Origin: Nostoc sp. CHAB 5824
GTDB lineage: Bacteria; Cyanobacteriota; Cyanobacteriia; Cyanobacteriales; Nostocaceae
Reading direction: 5' to 3'
Length of the DNA stretch: 64,000 bases
NCBI RefSeq assembly: GCF_020829665.1
Contig: NZ_JAIVFT010000002.1
Location: forward strand, 186,001-250,000
A program made the position numbers and the translations under genes. Shown here piece by piece: positions 38,876 to 46,955 of this stretch (the stretch's first letter is position 1; every line of letters starts with the position of its first letter). Below the pieces are notes generated by a model, which saw nothing but the letters and a program-made list of their open reading frames with translations, was not told the DNA's origin and ran no database searches.

Positions 38876-38965
38876 TCGCATCAAATTTTTACAAACAATT
38901 TTTAGCGATCGCCAACCTGCAGAATGTAAGTTGTAGGGTGTATTATACCATAGGCTAACGCACCC

Positions 38966-39092
38966 TAAGCTGTCGCGCATTTAACTTGCTCATCTTTTCG
39001 TGTTGGCTATTGACGGTTAACTGTCAACTGTTAACCGTCAGCGGTCAACGAACCTCATGAGTAACTGTGTAATTTAAAAGCGTAATAGCTTA
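38966..39092 (-). repeat. TAAGCT-ended composite element, copy 6 (type A)
   Basis: Inverted relative to copies 4, 5 and 8: TAAGCTGTCGCGCATTTAAC on the left and AAAAGCGTAATAGCTTA on the right. The core has GTTAACTGTCAACTGTTAAC. Confidence 0.85.
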
Positions 39093-39119
39093 CCAGATTC
39101 TAATAGCTGAAAATTATTG

Positions 39120-39971
39120 ATGAAAAAGAATAACTCGTCTGCGCCGGAGCCTACAACTACAAGCTTGGAAGTACGCCGTTTCCGATTATCCTTTCTTTAT
39201 GCCGTGCCAATTGGGCTGTTAGGAGGGCTGATTGGCTTGGGAGGTGCAGAGTTTCGCCTGCCAGTCCTTGCTGGAACATTAGGCTATTCAGTACGGCAGG
39301 CTGTGCCTCTGAACTTGGCTGTCAGCTTGATTACGATTGCTGCATCCTTAGTAATCCGGAGCAGTACGCTTTCCTTCAGCCCCGTTATTCCATTGCTGCC
39401 TGTAATCTTCTCCTTGATTGCCGGAGCGGTTATCACTGCTTTTTTTGGGGCGGCGATGGCGGGGAAGCTCTCGAACGAACAACTTGAGAGAATCATTTTA
39501 GTACTATTAGTAGTCATTGGCATTGCCTTGATAGTCGAGGGTTTTCTACCTCAACAAATACCAGCCCTCCTACCCCCTGCTTTAAGTTGGCGCATTTTGG
39601 CAGGTATCTTATTTGGACTAGCAATTGGGCTGGTAAGCAGTCTACTTGGGGTTGCAGGGGGTGAAGTGATTATCCCAACTCTTGTTTTCGCTTTTGGCGC
39701 AGATATTAAAACAGCAGGTACAGCTAGTCTTCTAGTTAGCTTACCAACTGTACTTGTAGGGGTTATCAAATATGCTAGTCGAGGTGCATTTGTAGATCGT
39801 ACAGCCTTGAGCAATACCATAGCGCCTATGGGAGTTGGTTCGGTGATTGGAGCCATCATTGGAGGAATGCTTGTCGGCATTTTTCCAGCATCGGTACTCA
39901 AGATTACACTAGGGGTAATCTTAAATATCTCCGCGTTTCGGGTCTTTCACAAAGCCAGGCGTTCAGAATAG
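39120..39971 (+). CDS. TauE/SafE family sulfite/organosulfonate exporter-like membrane protein
   Basis: 283 residues from the ATG at 39120 (a TTG precedes it by one codon). About eight transmembrane helices in two repeats, each with a glycine-rich motif: GLLGGLIGLGGAEFRLPVL at about 37-55 and SSLLGVAGGEVIIPTLVFAFG at about 180-200. This is the DUF81/TauE pattern, inner-membrane exporters for sulfur compounds or other anions. Nothing in the neighbourhood fixes the substrate. A bidirectional terminator separates it from the convergent GlsB-type gene. Confidence 0.9.
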   Translation: MKKNNSSAPEPTTTSLEVRRFRLSFLYAVPIGLLGGLIGLGGAEFRLPVLAGTLGYSVRQAVPLNLAVSLITIAASLVIRSSTLSFSPVIPLLPVIFSLIAGAVITAFFGAAMAGKLSNEQLERIILVLLVVIGIALIVEGFLPQQIPALLPPALSWRILAGILFGLAIGLVSSLLGVAGGEVIIPTLVFAFGADIKTAGTASLLVSLPTVLVGVIKYASRGAFVDRTALSNTIAPMGVGSVIGAIIGGMLVGIFPASVLKITLGVILNISAFRVFHKARRSE

Positions 39972-40049
39972 AAATATGAATTAGTGCGTAGGCGTAGCTA
40001 GTGGTAAATTGCTATGCAATGTCCTTATTATTTTATTTATCAATAATCA

Positions 40050-40090
40050 AAAAAATAGCGCCACCTTAATGACAAGATGACGCTATTTTT
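40050..40090. terminator. Bidirectional terminator between convergent genes
   Basis: AAAAATAGCG at 40051-40060 pairs with CGCTATTTTT at 40081-40090. The A-run on one side and T-run on the other allow termination in both directions, as suits the convergent TauE and GlsB-type genes. Confidence 0.8.
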
Positions 40091-40157
40091 CTGGTTTAAT
40101 TTACAATAGTTAAATGGATTTTCTAAATTTTCCTTACTCCTTTCCGCATTTTTGCTT

Positions 40158-40430
40158 TTATACAGCACTGCGGCGAGTTAATAAGTTCCACAGGAAAACT
40201 GCAATAATTGCGCCAAGAACTGCTAACGCAATACCAGGAATACTAAGAGTAGGGGCTGCTAAAGTTAACGTTCCTGTACTGAAGAATACGCCTAAGCTAC
40301 CGCCAACAAAAGCACCGATGATTCCTAGTAAGATTGTTCCGAGAATTCCGCCGCCTTGATGACCGGGGTAGATAGCTTTAGCGATCGCACCAGCAATTAG
40401 ACCTAAAACAATCCAAGCAAGAATATTCAT
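40158..40430 (-). CDS. GlsB/YeaQ/YmgE family stress-response membrane protein
   Basis: 90 residues, almost entirely hydrophobic and glycine-rich, with three transmembrane helices: LAWIVLGLIAGAIAKAIYPG, GGGILGTILLGIIGAFVGG and PGIALAVLGAIIAVFLWNLL. The GHQGGGILGTILLGIIGA segment is the family signature (formerly transglycosylase-associated). These small inner-membrane proteins are stress-induced in other bacteria; the mechanism is unknown. Monocistronic. Confidence 0.92.
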   Translation of the reverse strand: MNILAWIVLGLIAGAIAKAIYPGHQGGGILGTILLGIIGAFVGGSLGVFFSTGTLTLAAPTLSIPGIALAVLGAIIAVFLWNLLTRRSAV

Positions 40431-40890
40431 TGTTATTAATTTGGTAAACGTTTTTTACTCACGAATACATATTATCAATCTGAATCTTTTGATTCCATCT
40501 ACCATCAGAATTAATCATTAATAACCATAAGGAAGAGTTGAATTGCAACTAGATTTTTGGATATATGCCCCCATTGAGCTAGATAATCAATAAAAAAAAG
40601 CTCCTAGTTGGTCTTTAACTAGGAGCTTATTAAACTATTGCTTGGTAATTGCAGTATATGCATTTTTAATTAGCTCCTTCTTCTACTAGAAGAATTAAGC
40701 TGAGTTTTTAAAGACTGTCTCTAAAGTAATGTAAAGGAAGCAAAATTAGGCGATGTCTACGACGGGCACAGTTGCAGCAACTTTATTACCAACATTCCGC
40801 GGGTATTGCCAGGATACCTACCGCGATTACATTTCTTCTCTAGAAGATGCTACGCGAACGTTTCTAGCTTTTAATTTTTAATTGCTTATC
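40431..40890. other. Intergenic region with a terminator and repeats
   Basis: 460 bp. It contains the terminator at 40598-40628 and a CGATGTCTACGACGGGC repeat word near 40751, also found inverted at 50861-50890. A 42-codon plus frame (40753-40881) begins in that repeat and was not accepted. Confidence 0.5.
40592..40628 (-). terminator. Rho-independent terminator (minus strand)
   Basis: AAGCTCCTAGTT (40598-40609) pairs with AACTAGGAGCTT (40617-40628) around a 7-base loop. On the minus strand the stem ends in eight T residues. It would end transcripts from the small membrane-protein gene at 40891-41151. Confidence 0.85.
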
Positions 40891-41151
40891 CTAATTATTG
40901 TCAATGACTCGATGGCTGATAAATGGGGACAGTCTGCGATAAGACCAATGCATACTTAGAAAAATCAGACTCACCAAGGTTAGCAACATAACCCCTAGAA
41001 TCGTTCCATATGCTTTAGTACGCCACCAAAATCCATTTATTTGTACAGCACCTAGTCGTACAAGCTTCCACAGCCTGCCTATATCCATGCTTTTGGAATC
41101 ATGAATAGTAATTGGTAAATATCCTGCTGTGTTTTGTCGTGCAATTGTCAT
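40891..41151 (-). CDS. Small single-pass membrane protein of unknown function
   Basis: 86 residues. The N-terminal half is polar (YLPITIHDSKSMDIGRLWKL), then one transmembrane helix near 49-68 (TILGVMLLTLVSLIFLSMHW) and a short basic tail. No family is recognised. A good ATG, normal codon use and a terminator downstream favour a real gene. A role as a small membrane regulator is possible but unproven. Confidence 0.5.
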   Translation of the reverse strand: MTIARQNTAGYLPITIHDSKSMDIGRLWKLVRLGAVQINGFWWRTKAYGTILGVMLLTLVSLIFLSMHWSYRRLSPFISHRVIDNN

Positions 41152-41503
41152 GTTAATTACTCCTTTAGTCCCAAAAGCTAAAGTATTTAATTTAAACTAC
41201 GGTAATTCGATAAAGTTAGTGCTGTTTATAATATCTCATAATTTGATACAAGAAGCAAGTTCGAGAGCTGATCGCTGTTATGCATTTAATTTGTACATTT
41301 ACCTGATGACTGAAAACCCGTCAACAGTCAACAGTCAACAGTTAACGACCCAATAGAGTGTTTATATACTTTAGACGCGCATCAGCTTACTATGTCACGC
41401 TTGTATTGGGGAATGGGGACTGGTGAGTGGAAAAATTCGCTTGATATTAGCCCAATTCATAATCCATAATCCCTAATTCCCAATCCCTAATTCCCAGTCA
41501 AAA
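41152..41503. other. Intergenic region before the KDPG aldolase gene
   Basis: 352 bp between divergent genes, holding the composite element at 41271-41389 and CCCTAATTCCCAAT heptamers at about 41469-41498 directly before the aldolase ATG. The aldolase promoter must be inside or next to the repeat. Confidence 0.55.
41271..41389 (-). repeat. TAAGCT-ended composite element, copy 7 (type B)
   Basis: Inverse orientation to copies 2 and 3. The left end CGCTGTTATGCATTTAATTTG has lost the terminal TAAG. The core has CAACAGT units (three) and the right end is ACGCGCATCAGCTTA. Confidence 0.8.
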
Positions 41504-42136
41504 ATGCCTAATCAAATTTGGTTATCACAATTGCAAAAACATCGTGCGATCGCAGTCATCCGCGCCCCTAAAATTGAAGTGGGACAGCAAATGGCAATGG
41601 CTGTAGCATCTGGGGGAATGCAATTAATTGAGATTACCTGGAATAGCTCACGCGCTGGGGAATTAATCACTCGACTACGTTCGGAATTACCAGCCTGTAC
41701 TATTGGCACTGGTACGCTATTCAATGTGCAGCAGTTACAAGAAGCGATCGCATCTGGGGCGCAATTCCTCTTCACACCCCACGTTGATCTTGCAATGATT
41801 CAAGCAGCACAAAAAGAAGATGTACCTATCATCCCAGGAGCGTTGACTCCTACAGAAATTGTTACCGCCTGGAGTCAGGGCGCTAGTTGTGTAAAAGTGT
41901 TTCCCGTGCAAGCAGTGGGAGGGGTTGATTATATCAAAAGTTTGCAAGGGCCACTGGGTCAGATTCCCTTAATTCCTACTGGCGGCGTCACTCTCGAAAA
42001 TGCCAAAGAATTTTTGCAAGCCGGAGCGATCGCTGTAGGTTTGAGCGGTGAATTATTTCCCAAAAAGCTTGTCACAGAGGGAAATTGGTCAGCGATCGCA
42101 TCTGGGGCAAAAAAGCTGATACAACAGTTAGGTTAA
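41504..42136 (+). CDS. eda: Bifunctional KDPG/KHG aldolase
   Basis: Class I aldolase of the Entner-Doudoroff route, cleaving 2-keto-3-deoxy-6-phosphogluconate to pyruvate and glyceraldehyde-3-phosphate. 210 residues, a TIM barrel. The Schiff-base lysine is in ASCVKVFPVQAVGG (usually KxFPA), the catalytic glutamate in LIEITWNS, and the phosphate site in PTGGVTLENAKEFL and AVGLSGELF. The usual R-T pair is replaced by WNSSRAG. No edd gene is near, in line with the cyanobacterial pattern of isolated eda. Confidence 0.93.
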   Translation: MPNQIWLSQLQKHRAIAVIRAPKIEVGQQMAMAVASGGMQLIEITWNSSRAGELITRLRSELPACTIGTGTLFNVQQLQEAIASGAQFLFTPHVDLAMIQAAQKEDVPIIPGALTPTEIVTAWSQGASCVKVFPVQAVGGVDYIKSLQGPLGQIPLIPTGGVTLENAKEFLQAGAIAVGLSGELFPKKLVTEGNWSAIASGAKKLIQQLG

Positions 42137-42249
42137 CTTAGAATCAAATCATCAAAAATTTACGTCTATTAAAGTAATAGATAGGGAAATAAAGGTGAAA
42201 ACTGATAAGTTTCTCAAGACCCCATGATTTGAGTGTGAGTGTATCTAAA

Positions 42250-42765
42250 ATGAAAAAACTAATTTATCCTGACTGGGTGCGTCGCTTACAAATACTCCTC
42301 ACTGGTACAGTACTGTCCTTAAGTGTTTTTACTACTACTGGAACGAGTGAAGTTTGGGCGAATTCCAAAGATCAAGTGATTGCACAAAAAATCCAGACAT
42401 TACAAAAATCGGATCAGCGCTGGATTCAAATTGATCTTTCAAAGCAACGGTTAATAGCTTGGGAAGGTGACAGAGTGGTTTATGGAAGTGCTATTTCCTC
42501 TGGCAAAAAAGCTACTCCCACTCTTGTTGGTACTTTTAAAATTCAATCCAAGTTCAAAACTACACGGATGCGGGGAGAAAACTACAATGTTCCTAACGTT
42601 CCTCATGCGATGTTTTACCAAGGTAATTACGGTATTCACGGAGCTTACTGGCATAAAAGGTTTGGCACTCCAGTCAGCCACGGCTGTGTAAATCTCGCTC
42701 CTAAACATGCTAAATGGCTATTCGAGTGGGCATCGGTAGGGACACCAGTAGTTATTCAGAAATAG
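42250..42765 (+). CDS. L,D-transpeptidase (YkuD/ErfK family), first of a tandem pair
   Basis: 171 residues from the ATG at 42250; a TTG seven codons upstream is less likely. A signal or anchor segment (LQILLTGTVLSLSVFTTTG) precedes a YkuD domain: WIQIDLSKQRLIAWEGDRVVY and the active site GIHGAYWHKRFGTPVSHGCVNL with the catalytic cysteine in SHGC. It should form 3-3 peptidoglycan cross-links or attach proteins in the periplasm. A paralogue lies 520 bp downstream. Confidence 0.93.
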   Translation: MKKLIYPDWVRRLQILLTGTVLSLSVFTTTGTSEVWANSKDQVIAQKIQTLQKSDQRWIQIDLSKQRLIAWEGDRVVYGSAISSGKKATPTLVGTFKIQSKFKTTRMRGENYNVPNVPHAMFYQGNYGIHGAYWHKRFGTPVSHGCVNLAPKHAKWLFEWASVGTPVVIQK

Positions 42766-43286
42766 TAGGTGAAGCAACCAAAAAGCAATTTAGGTAATAT
42801 CATTAATAACAGCAAATCAAGACAATTGAGTGATTCCCAGCAATATTTTATGCTGGGAATCTTCGGAGTCGGAATTATTGAATTTGAAATAAAATATAGA
42901 AAAGGGCATTCATATCAATTTTGGATTTTAGATTTGATTAAAAGTCTTTTCCTAATTTGGTATTATCTGGTTTGCCCCAAACAAATAAGCGTAAATCCTG
43001 GCAATTCCTGTGTGAAATTACAAATGCAAATATTAATTTGGGGAAAGTTTGCATTGACGCATTTAAATTACAGATTTTTTTGTAAAAATTGTTCTTAGTC
43101 ATGAGTGAATAACAAATGACTAATAACTAATTAGATGCGGATTAGCTTAGGACTTGTTTTGAAAAGCATTAGCGGATGAGTTGCGTAAATCCTCCACAGA
43201 AAGCTAGTAGTTACTCTGGTAATTTGTAGTGTTCCAGAAAATTACTTTACTTCATGATTTTTACGTACTTTAGAAGGTGAGGCATA
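42766..43286. other. Intergenic region between the two L,D-transpeptidase genes
   Basis: 521 bp. A 109-codon frame (42769-43098) starts with GTG and is built on AT-rich repeat-like sequence (TTTTGGATTTTAGATTTG); it was not accepted. A strong hairpin lies at 42832-42861, and GATGCGGATTAGCTTAG near 43134 looks like a lone degenerate end of the composite repeat family. Confidence 0.5.
42832..42861 (+). terminator. Hairpin after the first L,D-transpeptidase gene
   Basis: GATTCCCAGCA pairs perfectly with TGCTGGGAATC around ATATTTTA. No T-run follows, so factor-independent termination is uncertain. Confidence 0.6.
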
Positions 43287-43826
43287 ATGCAATCCTGGAT
43301 TCGCAGTGGTGGGATTCGTTCCTCAAGAACTTTTTGTACAGGCGTGGCGCTGATGGTGGCGACTTTATTCTCTTGGTCACCACCGTTAGCAGGTGACCAA
43401 AACTTTGCTACAGCCATAGCCGCGTCAGTCGATGAAAACGGCATCACTGAATCTAATATCAGGCAAACATCCCAACCTCGCTGGATTGAAATTGACCTGT
43501 CAGAGCAACGCTTACGCGCATGGGAAGGTAAAAAACTCGTTTATTCATACCGCATTTCTGGAGGGAAGCGATCGACCCCCACACCCATAGGTAGATTTCG
43601 GATTAATTCTAAGTATCGCACTCACCGGATGCGAGGCAGGGGCTACAATATTCCTGATGTTCCTTACACAATGTATTTCTACAGAGGCTATGCCATCCAC
43701 GGTGCTTACTGGCATAACCGTTTTGGAACTCCAGTCAGCCACGGTTGCGTAAATTTACCTGTTAAGCAAGCTCGTAATCTTTACAACTGGGCTAGCAATG
43801 GAACTTTAGTAGTGGTGCGGAAATAA
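43287..43826 (+). CDS. L,D-transpeptidase (YkuD/ErfK family), second of a tandem pair
   Basis: 179 residues, clearly paralogous to the preceding enzyme: WIEIDLSEQRLRAWEGKKLVY, then IHGAYWHNRFGTPVSHGCVNLP with the SHGC cysteine. The leader (FCTGVALMVATLFSWSPPLAG) is a signal peptide. Between leader and domain is a short acidic linker. Its start has a GAAGGTGAGG ribosome-binding stretch. The pair probably arose by local duplication, and the paralogues may differ in timing or in peptide specificity. Confidence 0.94.
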   Translation: MQSWIRSGGIRSSRTFCTGVALMVATLFSWSPPLAGDQNFATAIAASVDENGITESNIRQTSQPRWIEIDLSEQRLRAWEGKKLVYSYRISGGKRSTPTPIGRFRINSKYRTHRMRGRGYNIPDVPYTMYFYRGYAIHGAYWHNRFGTPVSHGCVNLPVKQARNLYNWASNGTLVVVRK

Positions 43827-43904
43827 TTCGTAATTCGTAATTAAGAGTTTCAATAACGAATTATTGTGATGATGAATTGATGGTTGCTACAATTCTTACC
43901 TTGA

Positions 43905-43952
43905 TGTATGGATAAGTGCGTTACACTCCGTGAACGCACTTATCCATACATA
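43905..43952. repeat. Perfect 19 bp inverted repeat forming a 48-base hairpin
   Basis: ATGTATGGATAAGTGCGTT (43905-43923) is followed by a 10-base spacer and its exact reverse complement (43934-43952). CAC-TCC-GTG in the spacer extends the stem past one bulged A. No T-run follows. Confidence 0.85.
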
Positions 43953-43992
43953 CTGCTAGACTAAAAACACATCTTCGAGGGATTTAGGAGCT

Positions 43993-44556
43993 ATGAGCGC
44001 TACAACTACTCAACGACCTACCCTAGAGGAATTTTTGAAGCTCCCAGAAACAAAGCCTGCGAGTGAATATATTAACGGTGAGATTATTCCTAAGCCAATG
44101 CCGAAAGGGAGACACAGCCGCTTGCAAGGCAAACTCGGTGCTGTTGTTAATGAAATCACGGAGAATCAGAAAATTGCCTATGCATTTCCCGAATTACGGT
44201 GTAGTTTTGGGGAACGGTCAATTTTACCTGATGTAGCTGTATTTCAGTGGGGACGCATACCGTTCACCATTGATAATGAAGTACCTGATAATTTTGAACT
44301 TCCACCAGACTGGACGATTGAGATTCTTTCGCCAGAACAAAAACCCAACAAAGTAATTGGCAACATTCTCCACTGTCTAAAGTATGGTAGCCGCCTTGGA
44401 TGGTTTCTTGACCCTGATGACCTTAGTATTTTGGTATTTCTACCAGAGCAACAGCCAGTGTTACTCCAGGGAGAAGATTTTCTGCCTGTATTACCAGAAA
44501 TTCAACTTGCACTAACTGTCAATCAAGTTTTTGGATGGTTAAAAATGGGTGGTTAG
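43993..44556 (+). CDS. Uma2 family (DUF820) endonuclease-like protein
   Basis: 187 residues, second Uma2 protein in the window and of a different subgroup from the one at 13978. The start STTTQRPTLEEFLKLPETKPASEYINGEI is the family norm. Core motifs are RSILPDVAVFQW, DWTIEILSPEQ and the late SRLGWFLDPDDLSILVF, matching the PD-(D/E)XK arrangement of the family. The function in cyanobacteria is unknown. It is followed by a toxin-antitoxin pair, but a functional link is not evident. Confidence 0.88.
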   Translation: MSATTTQRPTLEEFLKLPETKPASEYINGEIIPKPMPKGRHSRLQGKLGAVVNEITENQKIAYAFPELRCSFGERSILPDVAVFQWGRIPFTIDNEVPDNFELPPDWTIEILSPEQKPNKVIGNILHCLKYGSRLGWFLDPDDLSILVFLPEQQPVLLQGEDFLPVLPEIQLALTVNQVFGWLKMGG

Positions 44557-44686
44557 AAATAACTTGCCTGGAATGATAAGGTGCTATGCCAAATAGCCCA
44601 TCGTAGCCATCTCTCTGGGGAAAACCAAATTATAGATATAAATCATGTCTATTATATACATGATTATGAATAAAAGAGGTAGAAGA

Positions 44687-44977
44687 ATGAACTGGAGAAT
44701 TGCAGAAGCTAAACAGAAGTTCTCCGAACTAATTCATGCCGTAACTAAAGAACCGCAACTCATCTACAACCGAAATGAACTGGTAGCTGTTGTTGTTGAA
44801 GCTGAGATGTTTGAGGAATTCTTGACGTGGCGCAAGCAACGCGAAAAGTTTTCTTTAGCTGATGCCTTTAAAGAACTACGTCAGATAGCTGCTGAAGAAG
44901 ATTATATTCTCGAAGTACCCTCCCGCCAAGACCGTCTTAACCCTTTCGCTGATGCCATCGATGACTTTTCTCTGTGA
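44687..44977 (+). CDS. Phd/YefM family antitoxin
   Basis: 96 residues from the ATG at 44687, chosen because AGAGG at 44675-44679 is correctly spaced; an upstream ATG adds 14 unlikely residues. The DNA-binding N-terminal fold reads MNWRIAEAKQKFSELIHAV, then PQLIYNRNELVAVVVEAEMFEEFL, typical of Phd/YefM antitoxins. The C-terminal helix (FSLADAFKELRQIAAEEDYIL) should wrap the toxin. It overlaps the PIN toxin start by 26 bases, so the two are coupled and probably autoregulated. Confidence 0.88.
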   Translation: MNWRIAEAKQKFSELIHAVTKEPQLIYNRNELVAVVVEAEMFEEFLTWRKQREKFSLADAFKELRQIAAEEDYILEVPSRQDRLNPFADAIDDFSL

Positions 44978-45356
44978 CACTAACATTATCAGCGAATTAG
45001 TAAGACTACAACCTAACTCTGGTGTACTGAAATGGGCAGAAAGAGTTTCCTCAATAGTTCTGAGTGCAATCACCCTTGAAAAAATATTTTACGGACTGAC
45101 ATCCAAGCCTAACCCCAGAATTCAAATATGGTTTGAGAGCTTTTTGGAAAATAACTGTCAAGTATTGCCCATCACCATTGAAATTGCCAAGCGCTCCGGT
45201 GAATTGCGAGGTCAACTAAGATTAAGTGGGAAAACACACACCCAAGCAGATATGATGATTGCTATTACTGCTCAAATACATCAATTGACTTTAGTAACGC
45301 GCAACATCCGGAATTTCGACGGTTGCGGTATCCCACTTTTAAATCCTTTTAGTTAA
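44952..45356 (+). CDS. PIN-domain ribonuclease toxin (VapC-like)
   Basis: 134 residues; the start could also be the methionine at 44961 (MTFLCDTNIISEL). The PIN active-site acids are Asp in LCDTNIISE, Glu in SAITLEKIFYGL, Asp in THTQADMMIAITA and the last acidic residue near RNIRNFDG. PIN toxins cleave RNA, often initiator tRNA or rRNA, until bound by the antitoxin. It overlaps the Phd/YefM antitoxin gene upstream. Its TAA stop directly abuts the stop of the convergent Hsp70-like gene with no base between. Confidence 0.9.
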   Translation: MPSMTFLCDTNIISELVRLQPNSGVLKWAERVSSIVLSAITLEKIFYGLTSKPNPRIQIWFESFLENNCQVLPITIEIAKRSGELRGQLRLSGKTHTQADMMIAITAQIHQLTLVTRNIRNFDGCGIPLLNPFS

Positions 45357-46955
45357 TTAACTCAACTGTGCCACAAGTTGATTTTCCAACAGCGTATCAT
45401 TCGTTAACAAGTCTTCAACGGTGATTCGCAAAAAGCGTTGCTCATCAACTTGAAAGAGAATTTTTATGCGATCGCTTCCAGGATATCCGGCTGGTGTCAG
45501 CTGAGCAATTGTCCTTGCACCTTCTTGATCGTTGAGGGGTTTAACACTGGTTTCACTATTGTCCATACGGCGAGTGATTAAGCGATCGCCATCAAAATAA
45601 ACTTCAGTACTACCCGTATCTGCTCCCAATTCTCCCATAATTAATTCAATACTAGGCTGATTTTCTACAGAAGCCCCTAAGACTAATTCCACTGGCTGAT
45701 TCATTGGATATGCCTGTCCAGCTTTAATTAAAGAATGCCATTTGTGACGCTGATTGCGGCGATCCCAGTAGCGGATACCATAACTATGGTAGAGAAAGTC
45801 TTTAATTTGTATCCCTTGTGCTAACTGTAATGCACCTTGAGCGATCGCTTCAAAGGGACGTTCGCAACGGATTTTTTCTGGCTCAAAATACTGTTTTATC
45901 CATGTCTGCACTGCTGGCAATTGCACTGTGCCACCAACTAACAAAACTGCATTAATATCTGGAAGTTCTATTCCTTGGCGTCTTGCTTGCTGCAACAGTG
46001 TCGTCATTGACTCATCCAGTAACTCAAAAAATGCATGTTCTTTGAGAATATTTTCAAAAGTGTCCCGGTTTAGTTCCAGTTCATAGCTTTCAAATGTCTC
46101 ATCATCAAAATAAACTTCACTCGCTTGGTTTTGGGTTGATAGCTGAATTTTCACCCGTTCTGCCAATCGTGTTGTCAACGGACTTACCGCCAATTCTTGA
46201 GTTTTAGCAAAGTAATCTATCAACCAATTATCAATATCAGTACCGCCCAAATTTTGCCCAGCTTTCGCCAGGACACGGGCAGTTTTGACTTTTTGCTTTG
46301 AATCTTCAGCCAGGGACTTATTCCCCCACTTGAGGATAAATCCCAGCGGTTTTGTGGTTGCTTGCACGCCTTTATCTAACCGAACAAGGGACAAGTCCAA
46401 AGTTCCGCCGCCAAAGTCAATCACCAAGAGAATTTCTTGATCTGCCAAGCCATAACCCAAGGCGGCGGCTGTAGGTTCATCTAGCATCCGCACCTGTTCG
46501 ACGGGAAGGGATTGACAAACTTTCCCCAACCAGTGACGATATGCTTCAAAACTGTCTACGGGTACGGTTAAAACTAGAGAATCTAATCCCCCTTGCAGGG
46601 GAGCTAGTTCTTCAATCACCTGGGTGAGGAACCATTGCCCTACTTGTTCAAAGGTGACAATTTGCCCATCTAGTTCGGGTAAGAAACCTTGGATATCTGC
46701 ACCGATACCACGCTTAAAGCTGCGGAAAAATCGCGTTTCGCCTTTGAGGTCAAGACCGCGATCGCGTACTTGTTGCCCTACTAAGACTTGATTTTTTATT
46801 GCGTCTTCAACATAAACCAAGCTGGGAATCAGTGGCGGATTGAGACTTTGTTTAATTGACAAGCCTGGTAAAGTCAGGGTTTCTGGCTGCTGGGTTACAG
46901 GGTTCCAACGAGCAATGACTGTGTTACTAGTACCAAAATCGATTGCGATCGCCAT
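45357..46955 (-). CDS. Hsp70-like ATPase (DnaK-related, stand-alone)
   Basis: 532 residues. Actin-fold ATPase motifs are clear: phosphate-1 IDFGTSNTVIARW, LDEPTAAALGYGL, phosphate-2 VIDFGGGTLDLSLV and adenosine motif VLLVGGTVQLPAVQ. The ATPase domain is followed by a shorter, divergent C-terminal part in place of the canonical substrate-binding domain and lid, so this is a DnaK-like paralogue rather than DnaK. Such proteins are frequent in Nostocales; clients are unknown. No DnaJ or GrpE gene is near. It is transcribed alone and converges with the toxin-antitoxin pair. Confidence 0.92.
   Translation of the reverse strand: MAIAIDFGTSNTVIARWNPVTQQPETLTLPGLSIKQSLNPPLIPSLVYVEDAIKNQVLVGQQVRDRGLDLKGETRFFRSFKRGIGADIQGFLPELDGQIVTFEQVGQWFLTQVIEELAPLQGGLDSLVLTVPVDSFEAYRHWLGKVCQSLPVEQVRMLDEPTAAALGYGLADQEILLVIDFGGGTLDLSLVRLDKGVQATTKPLGFILKWGNKSLAEDSKQKVKTARVLAKAGQNLGGTDIDNWLIDYFAKTQELAVSPLTTRLAERVKIQLSTQNQASEVYFDDETFESYELELNRDTFENILKEHAFFELLDESMTTLLQQARRQGIELPDINAVLLVGGTVQLPAVQTWIKQYFEPEKIRCERPFEAIAQGALQLAQGIQIKDFLYHSYGIRYWDRRNQRHKWHSLIKAGQAYPMNQPVELVLGASVENQPSIELIMGELGADTGSTEVYFDGDRLITRRMDNSETSVKPLNDQEGARTIAQLTPAGYPGSDRIKILFQVDEQRFLRITVEDLLTNDTLLENQLVAQLS

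Noticed and set aside
40753-40881. 42-codon plus-strand frame
   Set aside because: Begins in the CGATGTCTACGACGGGC repeat that recurs inverted at 50861; probably not a gene.
42769-43098. 109-codon frame between the two L,D-transpeptidase genes
   Set aside because: GTG start four bases after the previous stop, AT-rich repeat-derived composition, and a strong hairpin inside its first third.
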